NCBI GenBank assembly: GCA_009691195.1
Contig: SHVA01000010.1
Span: forward strand, 1-64,000
Direction: 5' to 3'
DNA: 64,000 nt
Source: Solirubrobacterales bacterium
GTDB lineage: Bacteria > Actinomycetota > Thermoleophilia > Solirubrobacterales > 70-9
Position numbers and translations under genes: made by a program. Below, piece by piece: positions 1-6,893 of the stretch; position 1 is the first letter of the stretch, and every line of letters begins with the position of its first letter. The notes below the pieces were generated by a model that worked only from the letters and a program-made list of their open reading frames with translations, made no database searches and was not told the origin of the DNA.

Positions 1-1
1 C

Positions 2-934
2 GTCGAGGAGATCGCGGCCGAGGGGCTGCGCTGGGTCAAGATCGACCGCCTCGGCGCCCCCGAGCAGGCCTGGATCGAGGAGCACTTCGACTTCCACGCC
101 CTCGACCTCGAGGACGTTGTCTCACGCAACCAGCGCCCCAAGATCGACGAGTACGACGAATACCTCTTCATCGTCCTCCACTTCCCCGTCTTCGACCGCT
201 CGGTGGGACGCCTCGGCACGGGCGAGCTTGACCTGTTCGTCGGCCCCGACTTCCTGATCTCGATCCCCAACCAGCCACTGCAGCCGGTCGGGTACCTGTT
301 CGAGCGCTGTCGCCAGAAGGAGGAGCTGCGCGACCAGCTCTTCGCCCGGGGCTCGGGGTACCTCCTCTACCGCCTCGTCGACGACTGCTTCGACTACTGC
401 TTCCCGATGCTGCGCAAGATCGGCAACAAGCTGGACGCGCTCGAGGACGACATCTTCGAGGAGAACGCCGACGGCGACCTGGTCCGCGACATTTCCAACG
501 TCAAGCAGGAGATCATCAACTTCCGCAAGGTGATCCGCCCGCAGCGCCCCGTGCTTCGGGACCTCGAGGGCGTCAAGGGCCGCTACCTGGCCCCGGACAT
601 GGACCTCGAGATCTACTTCGACGACATCGTCGATGCGCACGAGCGAATCTGGGACATGCTCGAGAACTACAAGGAGGTCGCGGAGGCGCTTGACGAGACC
701 AACGAATCGGTCATCTCCCACCGCGTCAACGACATCCTCAGGGTGCTCACCGCGATCAGCGTCATCGTCCTACCCCTGACCCTGATCGCGAGCGTCTTCG
801 GCATGAACGTCGGCCTCCCCGGCGGCGCCGACCCGACGGGCGGCCCGACCATCAGCTTCTGGGTCGTCCTCAGCGTCATGGTCGCCATCCTGCTCGGCAT
901 GGTCGGCTACTTCCGCAAGCGGGGCTGGCTCTAG
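2..934 (+). CDS. corA: CorA-family divalent cation (Mg2+) transporter, 5' truncated by window edge
   Basis: Inner-membrane channel for Mg2+/Co2+ uptake. The reading frame is open from base 2, so the N-terminus lies outside the window. The visible part is the long acidic cytoplasmic domain (many Asp/Glu, predicted helices), then two C-terminal membrane segments. The family hallmark GMN tripeptide sits at the end of the first one (FGMNVG, about bases 800-817). The C-terminus ends in a short basic tail (RKRGWL), as is normal for CorA. An internal ATG at 203 could be mistaken for the start, but the frame upstream of it still encodes typical CorA sequence (ALDLEDVVSRNQRPKIDEY), so it is not the true start. 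Family assignment is firm; the transported ion is inferred from the family. Confidence 0.95.
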   Translation, partial: VEEIAAEGLRWVKIDRLGAPEQAWIEEHFDFHALDLEDVVSRNQRPKIDEYDEYLFIVLHFPVFDRSVGRLGTGELDLFVGPDFLISIPNQPLQPVGYLFERCRQKEELRDQLFARGSGYLLYRLVDDCFDYCFPMLRKIGNKLDALEDDIFEENADGDLVRDISNVKQEIINFRKVIRPQRPVLRDLEGVKGRYLAPDMDLEIYFDDIVDAHERIWDMLENYKEVAEALDETNESVISHRVNDILRVLTAISVIVLPLTLIASVFGMNVGLPGGADPTGGPTISFWVVLSVMVAILLGMVGYFRKRGWL

Positions 935-960
935 CCCCTCCTCCTGCCGCAGGCCGGGCG

Positions 961-1007
961 ATGCTTGGCGCTTTACCCGGCCAGATCGCGAAAACAGCGC
1001 CAAGCGT
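961..1007 (+). terminator. Hairpin downstream of corA
   Basis: Bases 963-972 (GCTTGGCGCT) and 996-1005 (AGCGCCAAGC) are perfect inverted repeats. They extend to 12 pairs with one G.U and enclose a 23-base loop. The hairpin lies 27 bases after the corA stop. There is no T-tract, so it may be a factor-dependent terminator or an RNA-stabilising end. Confidence 0.4.
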
Positions 1008-1010
1008 CCC

Positions 1011-1118
1011 TCAAGCGGCGCCCGCGAACTCCTCGAACCTCACCGCCAGACGCTCGGGATCAGGGTGCTCCTCCCTCCGCGACGGCGTCAGCAACTGAGC
1101 GCCGTGGAACGACTGCAT
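1011..1118 (-). pseudogene. Possible gene remnant or 35-aa ORF between corA and the HIT gene
   Basis: The 356-base gap after corA holds no convincing complete gene. On the minus strand, bases 1154 to 1011 read as a coding-like peptide with balanced composition (ending RLAVRFEEFAGAA and a TGA). A TAG at 1155-1157 closes it upstream, and the only ATG inside is at 1118. It may be the 3' end of a decayed gene or a real micro-ORF. I recognise no family. The rest of the gap (1158-1290) shows nothing I can name. Confidence 0.2.
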
Positions 1119-1290
1119 GCCCTGTGAATTGCCGAGCTTGGCGATTTCTTCGGCCTAGAGCCGGAAAAAGCGTCAATCACGGCGGGTCACGCGGCGCGGT
1201 GGGCATGGCGTCCCAAGGTGGATCGCCGCGCCGCCGATGAACCTGTGCGCCTGCACGCGGGAGTAGCCGGCGACGCGGAGGTTCGGCCGC

Positions 1291-1800
1291 ATGCGCCGTA
1301 GCATCAGCCCAGTGGCCAATCATCGGATCTGGGCGCCCTGGCGCCTCGACTACGTGAAGGACGCTTCCAAGGACAGGGAGGAGGAGTGCATCTTCTGCGC
1401 CAAGCCGGCGGCTGACGATGACGAGGCGAGCCTGATCGTCCACCGGGGCGAGCGCTGCTTCGTGATCCTCAACAAGTTCCCATATACGAACGGGCACCTG
1501 ATGGTGGCGCCCTTTGAGCACATCGCCAGGCTTCCCGAACTGGACGCGGCCACCTCGGCTGAGATGATGGCGCTGGTCCAGCGGGGGATGACCGCGCTCG
1601 AGCAGACCTACTCCCCCCACGGCTACAACGTGGGCGTCAACCAGGGCCGGGTCGCGGGAGCCGGGGTCGAGCACCACATCCACATGCACCTGGTCCCGCG
1701 CTGGGGCGGCGACACCAACTTCATGCCCGTGCTCGCCGACACCCGGGTGATGCCGCAGACGATCGAGCAGAGCTACGAGGCGCTGCGGGGCAGGTTCTAG
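1291..1800 (+). CDS. HIT-family hydrolase (Ap4A phosphorylase/hydrolase-like)
   Basis: Cytoplasmic nucleotide-binding hydrolase of the histidine-triad superfamily. The N-terminal WAPWRLDYV segment, a CIFC zinc-type cysteine pair (about residue 32) and the triad HHIHMHLVPRW (about residues 128-138) match the branch related to fungal Ap4A phosphorylase. The length of 169 residues is usual. The start may be ATG 1291 or the in-frame GTG at 1312, seven codons on, which would give the more standard N-terminus. The stop overlaps the next GTG by one base (TAGTG at 1798), so it is likely translationally coupled to the phosphohexomutase. The true substrate cannot be told from sequence. Confidence 0.88.
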   Translation: MRRSISPVANHRIWAPWRLDYVKDASKDREEECIFCAKPAADDDEASLIVHRGERCFVILNKFPYTNGHLMVAPFEHIARLPELDAATSAEMMALVQRGMTALEQTYSPHGYNVGVNQGRVAGAGVEHHIHMHLVPRWGGDTNFMPVLADTRVMPQTIEQSYEALRGRF

Positions 1801-3176
1801 TGGGAATCACCGCGCCGCCCCCCTCGATCTTCAAGGCCTACGACATCCGAGGGCTCCACGGCTCAGAGATGGACAGCGACACCGCCTACCTGATCGGGAG
1901 GGGATTCGCGCGCGTGCTGGCACGCCTGCGCGGGAAGCAGCCAGGCGAGCTCACGGTCGGGCTCGGCCGCGACATGCGCCTGACCTCGCCCGAGATGGCC
2001 GCCGGGGTGCGCAACGGCCTAGTCCACGAGGGGGTCGAGGTGATCGACTGCGGACAGGTCGCGACCGAGCTGCTCTATTTCCTGGTCGGCTCTCGCGGGC
2101 TCGATGGCGGCGCCATGGTCACGGCCTCCCACAACCCCAAGCCCTACACCGGGGTGAAGTTGATCCGCGAGGGAGCGCTCGCGCTCTCGGGTGAAGCGGG
2201 CATCCAGGACGTGAGGAGGGAGATCGAGGCGGGCATGCCCGAGCCGCCCGGCGGCGGCTCGGTCGAGGAAGCCGAGATCGGCGACGAGTTCCGCGCCCAC
2301 ATGCTCGCCATGGTGGACAGCTCCAAGATCGGTCCTCTCAAGGTCCTCGCCGACGGCGGCAACGGGATGGCGTCCGAGATGCTCGGGCCGCTGCTCGGGC
2401 AGCTCGACCTCGAGCTGACCACGACCTACTGGAAGCCCGACGGCAACTTCCTGGACCGGGAGCCCAATCCCCTGCTGGAGCAAAACCGAGCCTTCATCGT
2501 GGACAAGGTCAGGGAGCTGGGTGTCGATCTCGCCATCGCCTGGGACGGCGACGCAGACCGCTGCTTCTTCATCGACGCTGAGGGCGGCTTCTGCGACGGC
2601 GACTTCATCTGCGCCCTGCTTGCCCGCTCGCTGCTGGACAAGAACCCCGGCTCGATGATCCTCTACGACCCGCGCTCGAGCCGGGCCGTTCCGGACACCG
2701 TCGAGGCTGCCGGCGGCAGCTCGGACCTCAGCCGCGTCGGGCACGCCTTCTTCAAGGCCCGGATGCGAGAGACGAACGCGGTCTTCGGCGGCGAGGTCTC
2801 CGGCCACTACTACTTCCGCGACTTCTTCTGCGCCGACTCCGGGACGCTGCCGGCGCTGCTGATGCTGGAGCTGATCTCCAGCGAGGGCCGTTCGATCGCG
2901 GAAATGATCGCCGAGTTCCGCTCCCGCTACTTCATCTCAGGCGAGATCAACACGGAGGTCGCTGACCAGGAAGCGAAGATGGCTGAGATCGTCGAGCGCT
3001 ACTCCGACGGCGAGATCACCCATCTTGATGGCGTCTCGGTCGACTACCCCGAGTGGCACTTCAACGTCCGGCCCTCCAACACCGAGCCGCTACTGCGGCT
3101 CAACCTGGAGTCGCTCGTCTCGCCCGACCAGATGGAGGCAAAGCGCGACGAGATCCTCGGGTTGATCCGCTCGTGA
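1800..3176 (+). CDS. manB: Phosphomannomutase/phosphoglucomutase
   Basis: Interconverts hexose 6- and 1-phosphates for nucleotide-sugar and cell-envelope synthesis; cytoplasmic. The full four-domain alpha-D-phosphohexomutase layout is visible in 458 residues. The catalytic phosphoserine loop is TASHNP (residues 108-113, Ser110). The Mg2+ loop is DGDADR (249-254). A sugar-binding GGEVSGHYY follows near 325, and the C-terminal phosphate-binding loop is RPSNTEPLLR. The GTG start overlaps the preceding HIT gene by one base, and the stop overlaps the next gene by four bases, so three genes form one operon. The dual mannose/glucose specificity is a family inference. Confidence 0.93.
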   Translation: MGITAPPPSIFKAYDIRGLHGSEMDSDTAYLIGRGFARVLARLRGKQPGELTVGLGRDMRLTSPEMAAGVRNGLVHEGVEVIDCGQVATELLYFLVGSRGLDGGAMVTASHNPKPYTGVKLIREGALALSGEAGIQDVRREIEAGMPEPPGGGSVEEAEIGDEFRAHMLAMVDSSKIGPLKVLADGGNGMASEMLGPLLGQLDLELTTTYWKPDGNFLDREPNPLLEQNRAFIVDKVRELGVDLAIAWDGDADRCFFIDAEGGFCDGDFICALLARSLLDKNPGSMILYDPRSSRAVPDTVEAAGGSSDLSRVGHAFFKARMRETNAVFGGEVSGHYYFRDFFCADSGTLPALLMLELISSEGRSIAEMIAEFRSRYFISGEINTEVADQEAKMAEIVERYSDGEITHLDGVSVDYPEWHFNVRPSNTEPLLRLNLESLVSPDQMEAKRDEILGLIRS

Positions 3177-4294
3177 GCGGCAGAAAGCCGGGCGCGCCCG
3201 ACGACGTCTCGCCCGAGGTCTGGCGGCGCATCGCCGACGCGGGCATCCTCGCCCTGCGCATCCCGACCCCCTTCCAGGTCGGTCGCGTCAACTGCTACCT
3301 GATCGAGGACGAGCCGCTGACCCTGATCGATGCCGGCCCGAACTCCGGCAAGGCGCTGGACGAGCTTGAGCGCCAGCTCGAGTCAGTCGGGCACTCGGTC
3401 GAGGAGATCGGCCTCGTGGTGATCACCCACCAGCACATTGACCACCTCGGCCTCGTCGACACCGTCGCGCAGCGCTCGGGCGCCGACGTCGCAGCCATCG
3501 ACGTCGTCATCCCCTTCATCGAGAACTTCGGCGACGACGCGGACCGCGACGACCGGGAGGCGGCCGAGCTGATGCTTCGCCACGGGATCTCCGAGGAGGT
3601 CGTGGCGTCCCTGAAGCAGGTCGTCGGCAGCTTCCGCGCCTGGGGCTCGAGGGCGACCGTGACTCGGCCCCTCCACGACGGGGAGACGCTCCAGCTTCGC
3701 GACCGCTCGTTCGAGGTTCAGCACCGCCCGGGGCACAGTCCCTCCGACACGCTCTTCTGGGATGAGGAGCGACGCATCCTGATCGCCGCCGACCACCTGA
3801 TCAAGCACATCTCCTCGAACCCGCTGATCTCGCGGCCGCTCGACGGCTCCTCCGAGCGGACCCAGGCCCTCGTCAGCTACCTCGAGTCCCTCCGCCGCAC
3901 GCGCGAGCTGCCGGCAGAGATCGTGCTCCCGGGCCACGGCGAGCCGGTCACCGACCACCGAGCGCTGATCGACCAGCGCTTCGCGATGCACCAGCGCCGC
4001 GCCGAGAAGCTCTACGACCTGATCACCGAGCAGCCCCGCACCGGCCACGAGCTGGCCCAGGCGCTCTGGGGAGACGTCGCCGTCACCCAGGCGTTCCTCA
4101 CCCTCTCGGAGGTGATCGGCCACGTGGACCTGCTGGTCAATGCCGGCCACGTTCGCGAGGACTACGACGGCAGGGTGATCCGATACGAGGCGACCTCCGA
4201 TCTCGACACCTCCGATCTCGACACCTCCGATCTCGACACCTCCGGGCTCGGCGACCTGACCGGCGCCGGTAACCCCACGGCCGCGGAGGGTTAG
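3173..4294 (+). CDS. Metallo-beta-lactamase-fold hydrolase
   Basis: Dinuclear-metal hydrolase of the MBL superfamily, probably acting on thioesters or similar intermediates; the substrate is unknown. The signature THQHIDH (residues 85-91) supplies HxHxDH. A later GHSPSDT histidine, an AADH aspartate-histidine pair and a C-terminal PGHGEP loop complete the metal site, and a winged-helix-like C-terminal domain follows (ELAQALWGDVAVTQAFLTL). I take GTG 3173 as the start because it overlaps the mutase stop as GTGA. An upstream ATG in frame at 3053 would overlap 120 bases of the mutase. The C-terminus carries a slippage-type repeat (SDLDT three times, 4196-4240) and looks like a low-complexity tail. 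Confidence 0.88.
   Translation: MSGRKPGAPDDVSPEVWRRIADAGILALRIPTPFQVGRVNCYLIEDEPLTLIDAGPNSGKALDELERQLESVGHSVEEIGLVVITHQHIDHLGLVDTVAQRSGADVAAIDVVIPFIENFGDDADRDDREAAELMLRHGISEEVVASLKQVVGSFRAWGSRATVTRPLHDGETLQLRDRSFEVQHRPGHSPSDTLFWDEERRILIAADHLIKHISSNPLISRPLDGSSERTQALVSYLESLRRTRELPAEIVLPGHGEPVTDHRALIDQRFAMHQRRAEKLYDLITEQPRTGHELAQALWGDVAVTQAFLTLSEVIGHVDLLVNAGHVREDYDGRVIRYEATSDLDTSDLDTSDLDTSGLGDLTGAGNPTAAEG
4196..4240 (+). repeat. Three perfect tandem 15-bp repeats in the MBL gene
   Basis: TCCGATCTCGACACC is repeated exactly at 4196-4210, 4211-4225 and 4226-4240, and a degenerate fourth unit follows from 4241 (TCCGGGCTCGGCGACC). The unit is five codons (SDLDT), so gain or loss keeps the frame. 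It lies in the last 35 codons of the hydrolase. Confidence 0.9.
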
Positions 4295-4301
4295 GAGAGC
4301 C

Positions 4302-5324
4302 GTGGCCATCAGCCCCCCCACCACCACCTCCAGGGCAGCCGCGCCCGGCACCGCGGCGCCCGCCCAGCCCGTAACGCCCGGCGCCGAGAAGAAGCGGATG
4401 CTGATCATCGTCAACCCCTACGCGACGACGGTCAGCGACCGGCTCAAGAACCTGGTCGTCTATGCGCTCCAGGCGCGCTACGAGGTCGAGGTCGTGGACA
4501 CCGAGGCGGCCGAGCATGCGATCGAGATCGGCCGCGAGGCCCGCGACGGCGACTACGACATCGTGGTCGCCTTCGGCGGCGACGGCACCCTGAACGAGCT
4601 CGCCAACGGCCTCGCCGGGACCGACGTCCCTGTCTCGGTCCTCCCGGGCGGCTCCACCAACGTCGTCTGCCGAACCCTGGGCATCCCCAACGACGTGGTG
4701 GACGCCACCGAGCACCTGATCGGGATGGCCGACGCCTTCGAGCCCCGCAAGATCGACCTCGGGGTGGTCAACGGGCGCCGATTCGTCTTCGCATGCGGGG
4801 TCGGCATCGACGCCACCGTCGTCAAGCGGGTGGACTCACACCCTCGGATGAAGGCGCGAGCGCGGCAGTGGTACTACACGTGGGCTGCGGTCTCGGGCTA
4901 CTACCGCCAGTACCTGCGCAACCCGCCGCGACTCGAGCTCCAGGTCGGCGACGAGCGCCGCGAGGGTGTCACGGTGATCGTCCAGAACTCCGATCCCTTC
5001 ACCTACTTCGGCGAGATCCCCCTCCACATCTGCGACGACATCGGGCTCTCCGACGGCAGCCTCTCACTGGCGCTGATGGAGCGTGCGGCACAGCGCGACG
5101 CTTTCACGATCGCCCCGCGACTTCTCAACAAGCGGCTCTCGCTCGCCAAGCACAGCAAGATCGAGCAGTTCGACGACGTCACCGAGGCGACGGTCACGGC
5201 GGTGTCCCGCAACGAAGCGGGCGAGCCGCGCCCCCTCCCGGTCCAGGTGGACGGCGACTACATCGGCGAGCACTCCGAGCTGCGACTGAGCGTCGAGCCC
5301 GGCGCGCTCACGATCGTCTCCTAG
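4302..5324 (+). CDS. Diacylglycerol kinase-family lipid kinase (DgkB/YegS type)
   Basis: ATP-dependent kinase of a lipid such as diacylglycerol, acting at the inner face of the membrane. The GGDGT nucleotide-binding motif is at residues 92-96, followed by NELANGL and the LPGGSTN loop near residue 110. The C-terminal beta-sandwich carries the usual late VDGDYIG motif. The Pro/Ala-rich first 28 residues are an unstructured extension. Start GTG 4302 is preceded by GGAGAG at 4294-4299 and lies 7 bases after the previous stop, so it is the last gene of the HIT-mutase-MBL-kinase operon. The lipid substrate is inferred from the family. Confidence 0.88.
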   Translation: MAISPPTTTSRAAAPGTAAPAQPVTPGAEKKRMLIIVNPYATTVSDRLKNLVVYALQARYEVEVVDTEAAEHAIEIGREARDGDYDIVVAFGGDGTLNELANGLAGTDVPVSVLPGGSTNVVCRTLGIPNDVVDATEHLIGMADAFEPRKIDLGVVNGRRFVFACGVGIDATVVKRVDSHPRMKARARQWYYTWAAVSGYYRQYLRNPPRLELQVGDERREGVTVIVQNSDPFTYFGEIPLHICDDIGLSDGSLSLALMERAAQRDAFTIAPRLLNKRLSLAKHSKIEQFDDVTEATVTAVSRNEAGEPRPLPVQVDGDYIGEHSELRLSVEPGALTIVS

Positions 5325-5330
5325 CGTCGT

Positions 5331-5426
5331 CCCCCCTCTCGCTTCTCGTTGGGCGATCGTCGGTTGGAATCCCCCTCGCCAGCCGGGATCCTGGAATCGG
5401 TGGCCCAACGCTATGCGAGAGGGGGG
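5331..5426. repeat. 96-bp inverted-repeat element (large hairpin or MITE-like)
   Basis: Bases 5331-5342 (CCCCCCTCTCGC) pair perfectly with 5415-5426, and 5347-5354 (CGTTGGGC) pair perfectly with 5403-5410. Only a 4x4 internal mismatch separates the two stems. It begins 7 bases after the lipid kinase stop, so it can end that operon's transcript; its size and terminal arms also fit a small non-autonomous repeat. The remaining gap to 5654 has no clear gene. A minus-strand stretch 5433-5492 reads TPSSPGYVYTEAYCG then stop, which may be a gene remnant. Confidence 0.6.
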
Positions 5427-5654
5427 CGTGGTCTAGCCGCAGTAGGCCTCGGTGTAGACGTAGCCGGGGGAGCTCGGCGTCGCGGCGGGTCGTCAGCTCT
5501 TGCCGAGCCGTCTCGTGCGGAAGCTGAGCGGCTGGTTGGCGAGGCCGGCCGAGGCCTCCGGCTCATGCTGTGGCCGACCCTGCGATGCGAGCGAAGGTAC
5601 CGCCACGCCGCGATCACGCGAGCCGCGGCCCGAGCGTCCGGCTAGGGTGAGCCC

Positions 5655-6080
5655 GTGAGCGGGGAGTGCCTCTTCTGTCAGATCATCGCCGGTGAGACGC
5701 CGGCCGAGATCGTGTTCGAGGACGGCGTCTCGCTGGCCTTCCTCGACATCCGGCCGCTGTTTCCGGGCCACACACTGCTCGTTCCGCGCGAGCACCACGA
5801 GACCCTGGCCGACCTGCCGCCGGAGCTGGTCGGGCCGCTGTTCATCAACGCCCAGCTTCTCTCGAGGGCGATTCCCGAGGCGATGGGAAAGCCCGGCTCG
5901 TTCGTCGCCCTCAACAACATCGTCAGCCAGAGCGTTCCCCATCTGCACGTCCACGTCGTTCCCCGCAAGCCCCAGGATGGGCTCAAGGGGTTCTTCTGGC
6001 CCCGGACCAAGTACGAGGGCGATGCCCACGCGGCCGAGACGGCCGCGAGCATCCGCGAGGCGCTGAAGCGGCTGAGCTAG
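5655..6080 (+). CDS. HIT-family protein (Hint-like)
   Basis: Second histidine-triad protein of the window, 141 residues, closer to the HinT/Hit1 purine-nucleotide phosphoramidase branch than the gene at 1291. The N-terminus shows CLFCQIIAGE, a typical zinc-type CxxC followed by the Hint start. The triad is HLHVHVVPR near residues 97-105. The GTG at 5655 sits at the usual Hint N-terminus (SGECLFC). The stop codon shares a CTAG tetranucleotide with the stop of the convergent cupredoxin gene (6077-6080). Confidence 0.9.
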   Translation: MSGECLFCQIIAGETPAEIVFEDGVSLAFLDIRPLFPGHTLLVPREHHETLADLPPELVGPLFINAQLLSRAIPEAMGKPGSFVALNNIVSQSVPHLHVHVVPRKPQDGLKGFFWPRTKYEGDAHAAETAASIREALKRLS

Positions 6081-6829
6081 CCGAGCTTCTTGGAGGCGCT
6101 GGCGGGCGAGCCGAAGCGGACCGAGCCGAGGAGCTTGACGGTCGCCTTCGACTTGTTCTTGAGTGCGCTCTTGCCGGCGCCCGTGAGCTTCACCGACAGC
6201 TTGCGAGTCGAGCCGGCGCTGAGGTTGAGGCCCTTGACCGAGCCGAGCGTCTTCTTGCCGAGCTTCGCCGTCAGCGTGACCCCGTTGCTCTGGGTGACCG
6301 CATGGACGCTGACCGGGAGCTTGCCCTTGCCGGCGACCTTGCCGAGCTTCGAGGCCTTGATCGCAACGGTGATCTTGGGGCGGGCGACGGCGTCGTTGCC
6401 GCTGATCTGGAAGGTGCCCTGCATCGAGGACGGGTGGATCGTGCAGTAGAAGTGGTGCTCGCCGTCGGCGAGGTACTGAATGCCCTGGATCGGTGCGGCG
6501 TTGTTGGGAAAGACATCCCCGCTGGAAAACAGCGGCTTGCCGTCGGTGCCGTTCAGCGTCACCGGGAAGGCCGTGTCCTTCGCCGCCGTCACGTTGTGGG
6601 TCGTGTCGGGGTCGATGTTGTCGATGATGGTCGTGCTCCCCGAGACCAGGTTGAAGTCCGTTGCGCCGCCTGGGCCGTCGCCGTTCTGGAAGACGTCGCC
6701 GGCGGCGGCTTCGACCTCGACGTTGCCGGACACCGCCTGCGCGGGCACCGCGGCGACTCCCGCGACCACGCACGCGGCGATCAGCGCCGGCAGTCCTGTC
6801 CTTCCCCCTGGGAGTCTCATTCGGCTCAT
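6077..6829 (-). CDS. Secreted cupredoxin-domain protein
   Basis: Exported blue-copper-like protein, 250 residues. Residues 1-32 form a signal peptide (basic MSRMRLPGGR, hydrophobic core, AQA cleavage). The single cupredoxin domain has all four type-1 copper ligands: His78 (TTHNV), Cys129, His132 and Met136 in HHFYCTIHPSSMQG. A lysine/serine-rich beta-strand repeat region follows (about 150-250), possibly a cell-wall or surface module. It probably carries electrons outside the membrane; the partner is unknown. Alternative start ATG at 6820 would remove three residues. The same copper motif recurs at the end of the two large proteins at 28.8-32 kb. Confidence 0.85.
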   Translation of the reverse strand: MSRMRLPGGRTGLPALIAACVVAGVAAVPAQAVSGNVEVEAAAGDVFQNGDGPGGATDFNLVSGSTTIIDNIDPDTTHNVTAAKDTAFPVTLNGTDGKPLFSSGDVFPNNAAPIQGIQYLADGEHHFYCTIHPSSMQGTFQISGNDAVARPKITVAIKASKLGKVAGKGKLPVSVHAVTQSNGVTLTAKLGKKTLGSVKGLNLSAGSTRKLSVKLTGAGKSALKNKSKATVKLLGSVRFGSPASASKKLG

Positions 6830-6893
6830 GATACTAGGAGCTTAGACACGTCCCGGGACCGATCGATGCGGTCCCCCGAGCCCGCGCAAGCCG

